NCBI GenBank assembly: GCA_944381165.1
Contig: CALWKC010000006.1
Coordinates: forward strand, 1 to 64,000
Reading direction: 5' to 3'
DNA: 64,000 nucleotides
Source of the DNA: an uncultured Lachnospira sp.
Lineage (GTDB): Bacteria; Bacillota; Clostridia; Lachnospirales; Lachnospiraceae
Positions 1 through 8,898 of this stretch are shown piece by piece. The notes under the pieces were generated by a model, which saw only the letters and a program-made list of their open reading frames with translations, ran no database searches and was not told the origin of the DNA. The stretch's first letter is position 1. The number at the start of each line of letters is the position of its first letter. The position numbers and the translations under genes are program-made.

Positions 1-107
1 ATAAGCAGAACGTAGTACTTGCGACAATCGCAGGACTTCAGTCTATGAAGACACCTGAGGAAGTGGCAAGACTTCGCGGCAAGTCAGTAAGCGAGATTCT
101 TGGTTAA
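1..107 (+). CDS. rpsE: 30S ribosomal protein S5, C-terminal end (partial)
   Basis: This is the last 34 codons of a gene entering from the left edge, read in the frame starting at base 3 and ending in TAA at 105-107. The peptide reads [16 protein letters not shown] and ends SVSEILG, which matches the S5 C-terminus. S5 is a 30S protein involved in decoding accuracy. It is followed by rpmD and rplO exactly as in the spc operon. A short hairpin (CCGCA/TGCGG, 126-139) lies before rpmD. Confidence 0.93.
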   Translation, partial: KQNVVLATIAGLQSMKTPEEVARLRGKSVSEILG

Positions 108-156
108 TTTGTGATATTGTAATGTCCGCAGTTATGCGGCGATATGGAGGTTAAAA

Positions 157-342
157 ATGGCTGATAAAAAGTTGAGAATAACTTTAGTGAAGTCTCCAAT
201 CAGTGCTGTTCCAAAGCATAGAAGAACTGTTGAGGCAATGGGTCTTACAAAGATGCACAAGACCGTAGAGCTTCCGGATAATGAGGCAACAAGAGGTCAG
301 ATACAGCAGATTGGTTACATGTTAAAGGTAGAAGAAATCTAA
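157..342 (+). CDS. rpmD: 50S ribosomal protein L30
   Basis: A 61-residue protein of the usual bacterial L30 length, starting ADKKLRITLVKSPISA and containing the family pattern of a basic N-terminus, HRRTVEAMGL and a C-terminal IQQIGYMLKVEE. It is a component of the large ribosomal subunit. The start is set by GGAGG at 146-150. It sits between rpsE and rplO in the canonical spc operon and is presumably co-transcribed with them. Confidence 0.97.
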   Translation: MADKKLRITLVKSPISAVPKHRRTVEAMGLTKMHKTVELPDNEATRGQIQQIGYMLKVEEI

Positions 343-369
343 TTCTATTTAGATGAAGGAGGTGCAATA

Positions 370-810
370 ATGGATTTATCTAATTTAAGACCGGCAGAGG
401 GCTCAGTAAAAAGCGATAATTTCAGAAGAGGCCGTGGACATGGCTCCGGCAACGGCAAGACAGCCGGCAAGGGCCATAAGGGTCAGAAGGCGCGTTCAGG
501 TGCTCCTAGACCAGGCTTTGAAGGTGGCCAGATGCCATTATACAGACGAATTCCTAAGAGAGGTTTTACTAACAGAAACCGTCTGGAAATCGTAGCAATC
601 AATGTCAGTGTATTAGAGAGATTTGACAACGGAGCAGAGGTTACGGTAGATACACTTATCGAATCCGGTATTGTTAAAAATCCTAAGGATGGCGTTAAGA
701 TTCTTGGAAACGGAGAACTCACAAAGAAGCTTACAGTTAAGGCTAATGCTTTCAGCGCTTCAGCTAAGGAAAAAATCGAAGCTGTTGGTGGAACTTGTGA
801 GGTGGTATAA
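370..810 (+). CDS. rplO: 50S ribosomal protein L15
   Basis: A 146-residue protein with the glycine- and arginine-rich N-terminal extension of L15 ([20 protein letters not shown]) that threads into 23S rRNA, and a conserved globular C-terminus. The start follows GAAGGAGG. Its stop codon shares one base with the secY start (TAATG at 808-812), so translation of L15 and SecY is likely coupled, as is common for this pair. Confidence 0.97.
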   Translation: MDLSNLRPAEGSVKSDNFRRGRGHGSGNGKTAGKGHKGQKARSGAPRPGFEGGQMPLYRRIPKRGFTNRNRLEIVAINVSVLERFDNGAEVTVDTLIESGIVKNPKDGVKILGNGELTKKLTVKANAFSASAKEKIEAVGGTCEVV

Positions 811-2132
811 TGATAAAAACACTTGCGAGCGCATTTAAAAATAAGGATATACGCAAAAAATTGCTTTATACACTTATGATGCTTGTTGTAGTGAGAATAG
901 GAAGTCTTCTCCCTATTCCGGGTGTTGATACAGAGTATTTCAGTACGCTTCTGAGTGGTTTTAACAGCGGCGACTTAAGTTATCTGAGTGCATTTACAGG
1001 TGGTTCATTTGAAAAAATGTCCCTGTTTGCACTGAGCATAACACCTTACATTACTTCTTCTATCATCATGCAGCTCTTGACCATAGCTATTCCTAAACTG
1101 GAAGAAATGCAGAAAGAGGGCGAAGATGGCAGAAAGAAGATTGCTTCTATTACGAGATATGTGACAGTTGCATTGGCTCTTATTGAGAGTATTGCTATGG
1201 CAGTCGGCTTCGGCAGACAGGGCCTTATCAAGGACTATCAGAATATGAGCACGCTTCACTATGTTACAAGCATTATTGTTGTAGTGGCAGCACTCACTGC
1301 CGGCTCAGCAGTACTTATGTGGATTGGTGAGCAGATTACGGAAAACGGCGTCGGAAACGGTATCTCGATTGTCCTGCTTATAAATATTATTTCCGGTATA
1401 CCTGGCGATTTCGTTACGCTTTACAGTACGTTTGTTGCAAACAAGAGTATTGCAAGAGGTGTGACTGTGGCTGCTATTATTCTTGCAATTATTATAGCGG
1501 TTGTTGTGCTGGTTATTTTCCTGCAGGACGGCGAGCGCAGAATTCCTGTACAGTATTCACAGAAAATTGCGGGAAGAAAGACTGTAGGCGGTCAGTCTAC
1601 AAATATTCCGCTGAAGGTTAATACTGCCGGAGTTATGCCTATTATCTTTGCTTCATCTATTATGCAGTTTCCTGTAATCATCGTACAGTTGTTTACAAGC
1701 AATGCGTATGAATGGACAAAGTATTTAAGCCAGTCATATTGGTGCAGAATAGAGATGCCTAAGTATTCTATAGGTCTTGTGCTCTACATCATTCTGGTTG
1801 TTGTATTCGCATACTTCTATACTTCGATTACGTTTAATCCTGTACAGATTGCGGATAACTTAAAGAAAGCAGGCGGAGTTATTCCGGGTATCACACCTGG
1901 CAAATCCACCAGCGAGTATTTGAACAAAATATTAAATTATATCGTATTTATTGGCGCGGTTGGTCTTATGATTGTAGCGTTAATTCCTATTATGTGCACA
2001 GGCTTTTTTAATGCCAGTGTATCATTTGGCGGAACATCTATCATCATTATAGTCGGAGTTGTTCTTGAGACAATGAAAAAGATTGAATCAATGATGGTAA
2101 ATCGCAACTACAAAGGATTTTTGAGCGAGTAA
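810..2132 (+). CDS. secY: Protein translocase subunit SecY
   Basis: A 440-residue polytopic protein with about ten hydrophobic helices, forming the channel of the Sec translocon in the cytoplasmic membrane. Recognisable SecY motifs include the N-terminal RKKLLYTLMMLVVVRIGSLL segment, PIPGVD, the IPYITSSIIMQLL-like plug region and the cytoplasmic loop QDGERRIPVQYSQK. The start overlaps the rplO stop by one base. It lies in the standard rplO-secY-adk-map order. Confidence 0.97.
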   Translation: MIKTLASAFKNKDIRKKLLYTLMMLVVVRIGSLLPIPGVDTEYFSTLLSGFNSGDLSYLSAFTGGSFEKMSLFALSITPYITSSIIMQLLTIAIPKLEEMQKEGEDGRKKIASITRYVTVALALIESIAMAVGFGRQGLIKDYQNMSTLHYVTSIIVVVAALTAGSAVLMWIGEQITENGVGNGISIVLLINIISGIPGDFVTLYSTFVANKSIARGVTVAAIILAIIIAVVVLVIFLQDGERRIPVQYSQKIAGRKTVGGQSTNIPLKVNTAGVMPIIFASSIMQFPVIIVQLFTSNAYEWTKYLSQSYWCRIEMPKYSIGLVLYIILVVVFAYFYTSITFNPVQIADNLKKAGGVIPGITPGKSTSEYLNKILNYIVFIGAVGLMIVALIPIMCTGFFNASVSFGGTSIIIIVGVVLETMKKIESMMVNRNYKGFLSE

Positions 2133-2148
2133 TGATATAGACATGGGT

Positions 2149-2177
2149 GACTTGCCTGGATAATCTCCGGGCGAGTC
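2149..2177 (+). other. Hairpin in the secY-adk gap
   Basis: GACTTGCCT (2149-2157) can pair with GGGCGAGTC (2169-2177) through nine base pairs including two G-U pairs. No U-run follows, so this is not an obvious terminator. It may be an mRNA processing or stability element. A TATAAT sits at 2185-2190 but no convincing -35 was seen. Confidence 0.35.
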
Positions 2178-2208
2178 GTTTGTGTATAATGCGTTTACGG
2201 AGGAAGTT

Positions 2209-2853
2209 ATGAAGATTATCATGTTAGGAGCACCTGGTGCCGGCAAAGGTACACAGGCAAAAAAGATTGCGGCAGAGTATAAGATTCCACATATCTCTAC
2301 CGGAGATATTTTCAGGGCAAATATTAAAAACAATACGGAACTCGGTAAGAAAGCAAAGACTTATATGGATAAGGGTGAGCTTGTTCCTGATGAGCTTACG
2401 CTTGATTTAATAATGGATAGATTTCAGCAGCCTGACTGTGCAAACGGATATGTTCTCGATGGTTTTCCAAGAACAATTCCGCAGGCAGAAGCTCTTGACG
2501 CTGCTCTTACAGCAAAGGGTGAGGCTGTTGATTATGCGATTAACGTGGAAGTGCCTGACGAGAGTATTGTAAACAGAATGTCAGGAAGAAGAGCATGCGT
2601 TGGCTGCGGTGCGACATACCACGTAAAGTATAACCCTGCGAAGGAAGATGGTATCTGCGATGTCTGCGGGGAAAAGCTCATTTTGAGAGATGACGATAAG
2701 CCGGAGACAGTGAAGAACAGACTTAATGTATATCATGAGCAGACTCAGCCTTTGATTGATTTTTATGCAAAGAAGGGCGTTCTGGCAGAGGTTGACGGAA
2801 CAAAGGATATGGAAGAAGTATTCGGCGACATTGTAAAAATATTAGGAAAGTAG
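2209..2853 (+). CDS. adk: Adenylate kinase
   Basis: A 214-residue enzyme that interconverts ATP plus AMP and two ADP in the cytoplasm. The P-loop GAPGAGKGT is at residues 7-15, the AMP-binding DGFPRT motif near residue 85, and the LID domain carries two CxxC pairs (CVGC and CDVC), the zinc-binding form typical of Gram-positive bacteria. An upstream in-frame ATG at 2182 would add nine unrelated residues. The ATG at 2209 is preceded by GGAGG and gives the family start [14 protein letters not shown], so it is preferred. Confidence 0.97.
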   Translation: MKIIMLGAPGAGKGTQAKKIAAEYKIPHISTGDIFRANIKNNTELGKKAKTYMDKGELVPDELTLDLIMDRFQQPDCANGYVLDGFPRTIPQAEALDAALTAKGEAVDYAINVEVPDESIVNRMSGRRACVGCGATYHVKYNPAKEDGICDVCGEKLILRDDDKPETVKNRLNVYHEQTQPLIDFYAKKGVLAEVDGTKDMEEVFGDIVKILGK

Positions 2854-2860
2854 TGCAGTC

Positions 2861-3619
2861 ATGGCAGTTTCGGTAAAATCACACAGAGAAATAGAATTGA
2901 TGAGAGAGGCAGGCAGAATTCTGGGAAAGGTGCTCAATGATTTGTGTAAGGAAATCAAGCCCGGAATGTCAACTTGGCGGGTCAATCAGCTCGGCGAGGA
3001 TATGATAAGAAGTTTTGGCTGTGTCCCTTCGTTTCTTGGATATGGCGGTTATCCTGCTTCAATATGTGTTTCGGTTAATGATGAGGTGGTTCACGGCATT
3101 CCTTCCAAGAGCAGAATTTTAAAAAACGGAGACATTGTGAGTCTCGATGCCGGAGTAATATATAAAGGGTATCAGTCTGACGCTGCGAGAACTGTCGGCG
3201 TCGGAGAAATCAGCAAAGAGGCGTCACAGTTGATTGAGGTTACAAGACAGAGCTTTTTTGAAGGTATAAAATTTGCAAAAGAAGGATGTCATCTGCATGA
3301 AATTTCAAATGCCATTGCGGATTACAACGAGAGCTACGGTTACGGTGTTATTCGCGATTTGGTGGGGCACGGCATAGGTACGCAGCTTCACGAGGAGCCG
3401 CAGATTCCCAATTTCAGACAGGAGCGCAGAGGCATACGTCTGTATGAGGGAATGACGCTTGCTATTGAGCCAATGGTTGCTGCGGGCGGCTGGCAGGTAA
3501 GGTGCCTTGACGATGACTGGACTATGGTTACAGTTGACCATTCGCTTGCCGCGCATTATGAAAATACAGTGCTGGTAACGAAAAACGGACCGGAAATTCT
3601 TTCGCTTGCAGAGGATTAA
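2861..3619 (+). CDS. map: Methionine aminopeptidase, type I
   Basis: A 252-residue metalloprotease that removes the initiator methionine from nascent proteins. The metal ligands of the family are visible: D in SLDAGVIYKGYQSDAAR (two aspartates), H in VGHGIGTQLHE, E in LAIEPM and E in HYENTVLVT. It starts seven bases after the adk stop and continues the secY-adk-map-infA order. There is no N-terminal zinc-finger extension, as is usual for bacterial type Ia enzymes. Confidence 0.96.
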   Translation: MAVSVKSHREIELMREAGRILGKVLNDLCKEIKPGMSTWRVNQLGEDMIRSFGCVPSFLGYGGYPASICVSVNDEVVHGIPSKSRILKNGDIVSLDAGVIYKGYQSDAARTVGVGEISKEASQLIEVTRQSFFEGIKFAKEGCHLHEISNAIADYNESYGYGVIRDLVGHGIGTQLHEEPQIPNFRQERRGIRLYEGMTLAIEPMVAAGGWQVRCLDDDWTMVTVDHSLAAHYENTVLVTKNGPEILSLAED

Positions 3620-3631
3620 AAGGTGAATAGT

Positions 3632-3931
3632 ATGGAAAATAAACTGACAGGCTGTTTTGCCAGTTCGCTTGCGGGGCACGATAAATGCAGAGTCTATGTT
3701 ATCATAGATGAGGAGCCGGGATATGTTTATCTTTCGGACGGCGTTATTCGGACAGTTGATAAGCCTAAGAAAAAAAAGAAAAAACATGTCCAGACAGTTA
3801 AGCGCATTGATGATAACATTGCGGAAAAGTTAGAGAAACACAAAGATTTGCAGAATGAAGATATAAAAAGGGCAATCAAGCTATATATTTCTAATATGAA
3901 GGAGGACAATAAATGTCAAAATCAGATGTAA
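3632..3931 (+). CDS. KOW-domain RNA-binding protein (L14e-like)
   Basis: A 99-residue protein with a short N-terminal KOW-like segment ([20 protein letters not shown]) and a lysine-rich middle (KPKKKKKKH), found between map and infA in many Clostridia. This suggests an RNA- or ribosome-associated role, though none is shown by the sequence itself. A GTG at 3623 is in frame, but AAAAGG at 3619-3623 is better spaced for the ATG at 3632. The 3' end overlaps infA by 19 bases, implying coupled translation. Confidence 0.8.
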   Translation: MENKLTGCFASSLAGHDKCRVYVIIDEEPGYVYLSDGVIRTVDKPKKKKKKHVQTVKRIDDNIAEKLEKHKDLQNEDIKRAIKLYISNMKEDNKCQNQM

Positions 3932-4131
3932 TTGAAATTGAAGGAACTGTTGTTGAGAAACTTCCTAATGCGATGTTTCAGGTAGAACTTGAGAACGGTC
4001 ACCAGGTGCTTGCACACATCAGCGGCAAACTCAGAATGAACTATATCCGTATTTTACCGGGAGATAAGGTGACTATTGAACTTTCTCCATATGATTTGAG
4101 CAAGGGCAGAATTATTTGGAGAGACAAATAA
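3913..4131 (+). CDS. infA: Translation initiation factor IF-1
   Basis: A 72-residue single OB-fold protein, the exact usual length of IF-1, with the conserved [20 protein letters not shown] and [18 protein letters not shown] segments. IF-1 binds the 30S A site during initiation. The RBS AGGAGG lies inside the preceding KOW gene. It is followed by a promoter and by rpmJ, the standard order. Confidence 0.98.
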   Translation: MSKSDVIEIEGTVVEKLPNAMFQVELENGHQVLAHISGKLRMNYIRILPGDKVTIELSPYDLSKGRIIWRDK

Positions 4132-4161
4132 ATTTTTTTGGCGCAAAATTAAAAATTTTAG

Positions 4162-4191
4162 TTGCAATGGAAAATTATGTTGTGATATAAT
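4162..4191 (+). promoter_or_regulatory. Sigma-A type promoter before rpmJ-rpsM
   Basis: TTGCAA (4162-4167) and a perfect TATAAT (4186-4191) are separated by 18 bases. This would give the rpmJ-rpsM-rpsK-rpsD-rpoA-rplQ part a start independent of the upstream secY-infA genes. Confidence 0.65.
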
Positions 4192-4225
4192 ATCAAACGA
4201 ACTTGTCTGAAAGGAGGCTTTTGCA

Positions 4226-4339
4226 GTGAAGGTTAGATCATCAGTAAAACCAATTTGTGAAAAATGCAAAGTCATTAAAAGAAAGGGAAGTATCAGAATT
4301 ATCTGTGAAAACCCTAAGCACAAGCAGAGACAGGGCTGA
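4226..4339 (+). CDS. rpmJ: 50S ribosomal protein L36
   Basis: A 37-residue protein starting at GTG and ending GKHKQRQG-like (NPKHKQRQG). It has the zinc-ribbon ligands of the C+ form of L36: CEKC, then C27 and H32. The start is fixed by AAAGGAGG six to seven bases upstream. It follows infA and precedes rpsM as in most bacteria. It is shorter than the usual ORF-calling cut-off and is easy to miss. Confidence 0.96.
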   Translation: MKVRSSVKPICEKCKVIKRKGSIRIICENPKHKQRQG

Positions 4340-4668
4340 TTGACAGTTTTCGGGAGAAGTAGAGATACTTCTCATGTTTGTGCGTTTGCGGATAGAATGC
4401 ATTACAGGTACAGTGTATTTTATTTGCGCAAGAAGCTTTCGTGTGTGTCATTTATGGACATACGGAGAGTTTTTAATTATGCGGCTGCAGTGATGAACCA
4501 CACGGCATAGTTGTAAGGTGGCTCTCACTATTAAATATATGCGGGAAGAGTGGCAGCGCACACATTTCAGGCGGCACGTAAGTGACGAGCTGCGTATGTT
4601 ATTCGTACTGCAAGATTTCATTATAATAAATAATAATTATTAGTTGATTAACGGAGGTTAAAGAACAC
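4340..4668 (+). ncRNA. Long untranslated leader between rpmJ and rpsM
   Basis: About 330 bases hold no plausible gene although both neighbours are tightly packed ribosomal genes. A perfect 8-bp hairpin with a GAGA (GNRA-type) loop is at 4354-4373 (GAGAAGTA/TACTTCTC). Further downstream are a CGTGTGTC/GACATACG stem and several GC-rich pairs, ending in an AT-rich tract just before the rpsM RBS. This is suggestive of a structured ribosomal-protein leader, perhaps bound by a product such as S4. No known leader family could be assigned by eye. Confidence 0.5.
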
Positions 4669-5043
4669 ATGGCTCGTATTTCAGGTGTAGATTTACCAAG
4701 AGAAAAGAGAATTGAAATCGGTCTTACTTATGTCTATGGCATAGGCAGAGTCAGAGCATCTAAGATTCTTGCAGAGGCAGGGGTTAATCCGGACACACGT
4801 GTTAAGGATTTAACTGATGAGGAAGTTGCAAGAATTGCAAAGGTTATTGATGCTGATACAGAACATCTTGTAGAGGGTGACTTGAGAAGAGAAGTTGCCA
4901 TGAACATCAAGAGATTAAAGGAAATTGGATGCTACAGAGGAATCCGTCACAGAAAAGGTCTTCCTTGCAGAGGTCAGAAAACAAAGACTAATGCCAGAAC
5001 TTGCAAGGGTCCAAAGAAGACAGTTGCAAATAAGAAGAAGTAA
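4669..5043 (+). CDS. rpsM: 30S ribosomal protein S13
   Basis: A 124-residue protein with the S13 start [20 protein letters not shown], the helix-hairpin-like [12 protein letters not shown] and the basic C-terminal tail [18 protein letters not shown] segment ending in lysines. S13 sits in the 30S head and contacts the P-site tRNA. GGAGG precedes the ATG. It is the first of the rpsM-rpsK-rpsD-rpoA-rplQ block. Confidence 0.97.
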   Translation: MARISGVDLPREKRIEIGLTYVYGIGRVRASKILAEAGVNPDTRVKDLTDEEVARIAKVIDADTEHLVEGDLRREVAMNIKRLKEIGCYRGIRHRKGLPCRGQKTKTNARTCKGPKKTVANKKK

Positions 5044-5078
5044 TAAGGTAGACTTTTAAGTAGGAGGTTAGTTTAGAA

Positions 5079-5474
5079 ATGGCTCAAAAGGTTACAAAAA
5101 AAGTGACAAAGAAGCGTGTTAGAAAAAACGTAGAAAGAGGACAGGCACATATCCAGTCATCTTTTAACAATACAATCGTTACATTGACAGATGCAGAAGG
5201 CAATGCTTTATCATGGGCAAGTGCCGGCGGTCTTGGTTTCAGAGGTTCTAAGAAATCAACTCCTTATGCAGCGCAGATGGCAGCTGAGACTGCTACAAAG
5301 GCTGCATTAGTTCACGGATTAAAGTCTGTTGACGTTATGGTAAAGGGCCCGGGCTCAGGCAGAGAGGCAGCTATTCGTGCACTTTCAGCTTGCGGTCTTG
5401 AGGTTACAAGCATCAAGGACGTTACACCGGTTCCACATAACGGATGCCGTCCACCAAAGCGTAGAAGAGTTTAA
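5079..5474 (+). CDS. rpsK: 30S ribosomal protein S11
   Basis: A 131-residue protein with S11 hallmarks: [39 protein letters not shown] and the C-terminal [18 protein letters not shown]. It forms part of the 30S platform near the mRNA exit. It is preceded by AGGAGG and sits between rpsM and rpsD. Confidence 0.98.
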   Translation: MAQKVTKKVTKKRVRKNVERGQAHIQSSFNNTIVTLTDAEGNALSWASAGGLGFRGSKKSTPYAAQMAAETATKAALVHGLKSVDVMVKGPGSGREAAIRALSACGLEVTSIKDVTPVPHNGCRPPKRRRV

Positions 5475-5492
5475 TTAGGAGGTAGAGTTAAA

Positions 5493-6086
5493 ATGGCAGT
5501 TAATAGAACACCTGTGCTCAAGAGATGTAGATCTCTTGATTTAGACCCTGTATATTTGGGTATAGATAAGAAGTCAAGAAGAAAGGCAAAGAATGCCGGA
5601 AGAAAGATAAGCGAGTATGGCATGCAGCTTCGCGAAAAGCAGAAGGCTAAGTTTATCTACGGCGTACTTGAGAAGCCTTTCAGAAATTACTATAAGAAGG
5701 CTGAGAAGCAGAAGGGCATGACTGGTGAAAACCTTATGGTTATGCTTGAGCTCAGACTTGACAATGTTATTTTCAGAATGGGATTTGCAAGAACAAGAAG
5801 AGAAGCAAGACAGATTGTTGACCACAAGCATGTATTGGTAAACGGTAAGTGCATCAATATCCCATCATATCTCGTTAAGGCAGGCGACGTTATCGAAATC
5901 AGAGAGAAGTCTAAGTCATCAGCAAGATATAAGGAAGTTCTTGAGGCTACTAACGGAAGACTTGTTCCGGAATGGCTTGAGGCTGACAGCGAGGCTCTTA
6001 AGGGTACAGTAAAGTCTATACCTACAAGAGAAGTTATAGATGTCCCAGTCAACGAGATGCTTATCGTCGAGTTGTATTCTAAGTAA
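5493..6086 (+). CDS. rpsD: 30S ribosomal protein S4
   Basis: A 197-residue protein with the S4 N-terminal region and the S4 RNA-binding domain ([20 protein letters not shown] and [19 protein letters not shown]). S4 nucleates 30S assembly and in several bacteria is the translational regulator of its own operon. The first cysteine-rich zinc motif of some S4 proteins is absent. It lies directly before rpoA. Confidence 0.97.
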   Translation: MAVNRTPVLKRCRSLDLDPVYLGIDKKSRRKAKNAGRKISEYGMQLREKQKAKFIYGVLEKPFRNYYKKAEKQKGMTGENLMVMLELRLDNVIFRMGFARTRREARQIVDHKHVLVNGKCINIPSYLVKAGDVIEIREKSKSSARYKEVLEATNGRLVPEWLEADSEALKGTVKSIPTREVIDVPVNEMLIVELYSK

Positions 6087-6128
6087 TAAGAGTAGACTCA
6101 AATTAACCCATAAAAGGAGGGGCTATAC

Positions 6129-7100
6129 ATGGTTGATGCAGATTTTAATTTCAAAATGCCAAAGATTGAGATGACCGAACAGTCAGATGACGGCAAATAT
6201 GGGAGATTTGTAGTAGAACCGCTTGAAAGAGGTTATGGTTTGACATTGGGAAACTCTCTCAGAAGAATCATGCTTTCCTCATTGGTAGGCACTGCTGTGA
6301 GCAGTGTTAAGATTGAGGGCGTACTCCATGAGTTCAGTTCGATTCCTGGTGTCAAGGAAGACGTAACAGAGATTATACTTAATATCAAGCAGCTTGCTAT
6401 TAAGAACAACAGCAACTCAATAGAGCCTATTACTGCACATATTGACTTTGCCGGAGAAGGTGTTGTAAAAGCATCAGATATCAAGGTTGACCCTGATATT
6501 GAAATCGTGAACCCGGACCTTGTTATTGCACATTTAAACGGAGGCGCAGACTGTAAGCTTGTAATGGAGCTTACAATTACAAACGGCAGAGGCTATGTAA
6601 GTTCTGAGAAGAACAAACGTGAAGATATGCCGGCAGGCGTTATCGCTGTTGATTCTATTTACACACCGGTTGAACGTGTGAACATGGCAGTTGAGAATAC
6701 TCGTGTAGGTCAGGATACAGATTTTGATAAGCTTACTCTTGATATATTCACTAACGGAACTATTGCACCTGATGAGGCATTAAGCCTTGCAGCTAAGGTT
6801 TTGAGTGAACATCTTAAGGTATTTATCAATCTTTCCGAGAACGCTGCAAACGCTGAAGTTATGGTGGTTGCACAGGAGGACGAGTCAAGCAAGGTACTTT
6901 CAATGAGCATTGAAGACCTTGAGTTATCAGTTCGTTCATTTAATTGTCTTAAGAGAGCCGGCATCAACACAGTTGAGCAGCTTTGCAACAAGACACCGGA
7001 CGACATGATGAAAGTTCGTAATCTTGGTAAGAAGTCGCTCGACGAGGTGCTTCTTAAGCTTAAGGAATTAAATTTAAGTCTCAGTCCGAATGAGGACTGA
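6129..7100 (+). CDS. rpoA: DNA-directed RNA polymerase alpha subunit
   Basis: A 323-residue alpha subunit. The N-terminal assembly domain includes [20 protein letters not shown], and the C-terminal domain carries the helix-hairpin-helix region [19 protein letters not shown] and [11 protein letters not shown], which bind UP elements and activators. It is preceded by AAAGGAGG and follows rpsD as expected. Confidence 0.98.
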   Translation: MVDADFNFKMPKIEMTEQSDDGKYGRFVVEPLERGYGLTLGNSLRRIMLSSLVGTAVSSVKIEGVLHEFSSIPGVKEDVTEIILNIKQLAIKNNSNSIEPITAHIDFAGEGVVKASDIKVDPDIEIVNPDLVIAHLNGGADCKLVMELTITNGRGYVSSEKNKREDMPAGVIAVDSIYTPVERVNMAVENTRVGQDTDFDKLTLDIFTNGTIAPDEALSLAAKVLSEHLKVFINLSENAANAEVMVVAQEDESSKVLSMSIEDLELSVRSFNCLKRAGINTVEQLCNKTPDDMMKVRNLGKKSLDEVLLKLKELNLSLSPNED

Positions 7101-7238
7101 TTTTAATGACAGGGTTTTGTTGATTTTCCTGTCAAAAGGAGGTCGTGCGCAGGTTACGCACGTTAGGATTTGTAGATTAAAACACGCATACAGTAAGTCC
7201 ATAAGCGCATGTATGCGCGTTACAAATGGAGGTAAATA
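7101..7238 (+). other. Structured rpoA-rplQ intergenic leader
   Basis: Three consecutive inverted repeats occupy this gap: GACAGG/CCTGTC (about 7110-7135), CGTGCG/CGCACG (7144-7162) and ACGCATAC/GTATGCG-like arms (about 7183-7222). None has a U-run, so they look like leader structures rather than terminators. The rplQ RBS GGAGG follows directly. Confidence 0.4.
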
Positions 7239-7775
7239 ATGGCAAAGTATAGAAAGCTTGGAAGAAATTCAAGCCAGAGAAAGGCATTGCTCAGAGGTCA
7301 GGTTACGGCTCTTATTGAGAACGGCAAAATTATTACAACTGAGGCAAGAGCAAAGGAAGTAAAGAAGCAGGCTGAGAAGCTTATCACTCTTGCAGTCAGG
7401 GAAAAGGATAACTTTGAGACTGTAAAGGTATCTGCAAAGGTTCCTAAGAAGGATGCCAACGGAAAGAGAGTTAAGGAAGTTGTAGACGGCAAGAAGGTTA
7501 CTGTATATGATACAGTTGAGAAGGAAATCAAGAAGGATTTACCTTCAAGACTTCATGCGAGAAAGCAGATGGATAAGATACTTTACAAGGTAACTGAGGT
7601 TCCTGCTGAAGCTGCCGGAAGAAAGAGAAACACAAAGGTTGTAGACCTTACAAACAAGCTGTTCGATGAAATCGCACCTAAGTATGCTGACCGTCAGGGC
7701 GGCTACACAAGAATTGTTAAAATCGGTCTTAGAAAAGGCGATGCAGCAATGGAAGTGCTTCTTGAGTTAGTATAA
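7239..7775 (+). CDS. rplQ: 50S ribosomal protein L17, enlarged form
   Basis: The N-terminus ([28 protein letters not shown]) and C-terminus ([22 protein letters not shown]) are those of L17, which lines the peptide exit region of the 50S subunit. At 178 residues it is about 50 longer than the E. coli protein. A lysine-rich insertion sits near residues 65-115 ([20 protein letters not shown]). Enlarged L17 is frequent in Lachnospiraceae, so this is a lineage marker rather than a defect. Confidence 0.96.
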   Translation: MAKYRKLGRNSSQRKALLRGQVTALIENGKIITTEARAKEVKKQAEKLITLAVREKDNFETVKVSAKVPKKDANGKRVKEVVDGKKVTVYDTVEKEIKKDLPSRLHARKQMDKILYKVTEVPAEAAGRKRNTKVVDLTNKLFDEIAPKYADRQGGYTRIVKIGLRKGDAAMEVLLELV

Positions 7776-7841
7776 TGAACTTAAAAGCCCTTTAATTACA
7801 GAAAAATATTTTTCTGTGATAAAATACATCGGGCTTAAATT

Positions 7842-7877
7842 GCGTGGATGTTGTATTACTCAATATCCACGCTTTTT
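7842..7877 (+). terminator. Rho-independent terminator of the alpha operon
   Basis: GCGTGGATGTTG (7842-7853) pairs with CAATATCCACGC (7861-7872) over twelve base pairs with one G-U, followed by five Ts. It closes the rpsM-rplQ transcript. Confidence 0.88.
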
Positions 7878-7912
7878 GTTAAACAGGAAATTTTTGGGAA
7901 AATTTCTTAATG

Positions 7913-7940
7913 AAAAAGGTGCCGCTGTCGGCACTTTTTT
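7913..7940 (+). terminator. Second terminator-like hairpin before ecfA1
   Basis: GGTGCCG-type stem (GTGCCG 7919-7924 with CGGCAC 7929-7934), flanked by an A-run upstream and six Ts downstream, so it can act on both strands. It lies only about 50 bases before ecfA1 and might also work as an attenuator for that operon. Confidence 0.65.
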
Positions 7941-7988
7941 GGCAAGACAGACAAATTTATTGCGCTGTATGGCGTTTGGAGGATGATT

Positions 7989-8843
7989 ATGGGAATTGTC
8001 AGGACCGAAAATCTTACATTTGAATATATCCGCAGAGATGAGGAGGGAAATGTAGAGGGAATTACAACAGCGGTAGACAACGTAAACCTCGATTTGCAGG
8101 CGGGACAGTTTATCGCAATTCTCGGACATAACGGCTCCGGGAAATCCACGCTGGCGAAGCATTTTAATGCGCTTGTGTCTCCGACAGAGGGAACTGTCTG
8201 GGTTGACGGAATGGACACAAGAGATGACGCAAAAACGCTTGACATCAGGCAGACAGCAGGAATGGTCTTTCAAAATCCCGATAATCAGATTATTTGTACA
8301 TTAGTTGAGGAAGAAGTGGGCTTCGGCCCTGAAAATATAGGAGTGCCTACGGACGAGATTTGGCTCCGCGTTGAGGAAAGCCTCAAGGCGGTAGGAATGT
8401 ATCAGTTCAGAAAAGCATCTCCGAATAAGCTGTCGGGAGGACAGAAGCAGCGCGTGGCGATAGCAGGAATAGTGGCAATGAAGCCTAAGTGTATTATTCT
8501 TGACGAGCCGACTGCAATGCTTGACCCGTCGGGTCGAAAAGAGGTTATTTCAGTCCTGCATGAGCTCAATAAAAGAGAAAATGTCACGATTATTCTCATA
8601 ACCCACTATATGGAAGAGGTTATAGATGCGGACAGGGTTTTTGTGATGGATGACGGAAAGATAGTGCTTTCAGGCACTCCCAGAGAAATATTTTCACAGG
8701 CGGAGTATCTGAAACGTCTGAGGCTTGACGTGCCTCAGGTGACAGAGCTGGCATATGAGCTTAAGCAGGCGGGAATTCCGCTTCCTGACGGAATTCTCAC
8801 AAAGGAAGAGCTGACAGCGGCGCTGACGGCGTTTAAAGGTTGA
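7989..8843 (+). CDS. ecfA1: ECF transporter ATPase EcfA1
   Basis: A 284-residue ABC ATPase of the energy-coupling-factor module that powers vitamin and metal uptake by interchangeable S components. Walker A GHNGSGKST, Q-loop MVFQNPDNQ, signature LSGGQKQRVAIAG and Walker B IILDEPTAMLDP are all present. An ATG at 7983 is in frame but lies inside the GGAGGA RBS (7978-7983), so the ATG at 7989 is used. It forms an operon with ecfA2 and ecfT. No S-component gene is adjacent, as is usual for group II modules. Confidence 0.95.
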   Translation: MGIVRTENLTFEYIRRDEEGNVEGITTAVDNVNLDLQAGQFIAILGHNGSGKSTLAKHFNALVSPTEGTVWVDGMDTRDDAKTLDIRQTAGMVFQNPDNQIICTLVEEEVGFGPENIGVPTDEIWLRVEESLKAVGMYQFRKASPNKLSGGQKQRVAIAGIVAMKPKCIILDEPTAMLDPSGRKEVISVLHELNKRENVTIILITHYMEEVIDADRVFVMDDGKIVLSGTPREIFSQAEYLKRLRLDVPQVTELAYELKQAGIPLPDGILTKEELTAALTAFKG

Positions 8844-8898
8844 TAGTAATAGATTTTGCGTGCGGAATTGTGCATCGGTCAGAGCGGAAAGGGAAGAT

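Noticed and set aside
5574..6101. Minus-strand frames opposite rpsD
   Set aside because: Antisense shadows of a conserved ribosomal gene; no start signals and low-complexity Leu/Ser content.
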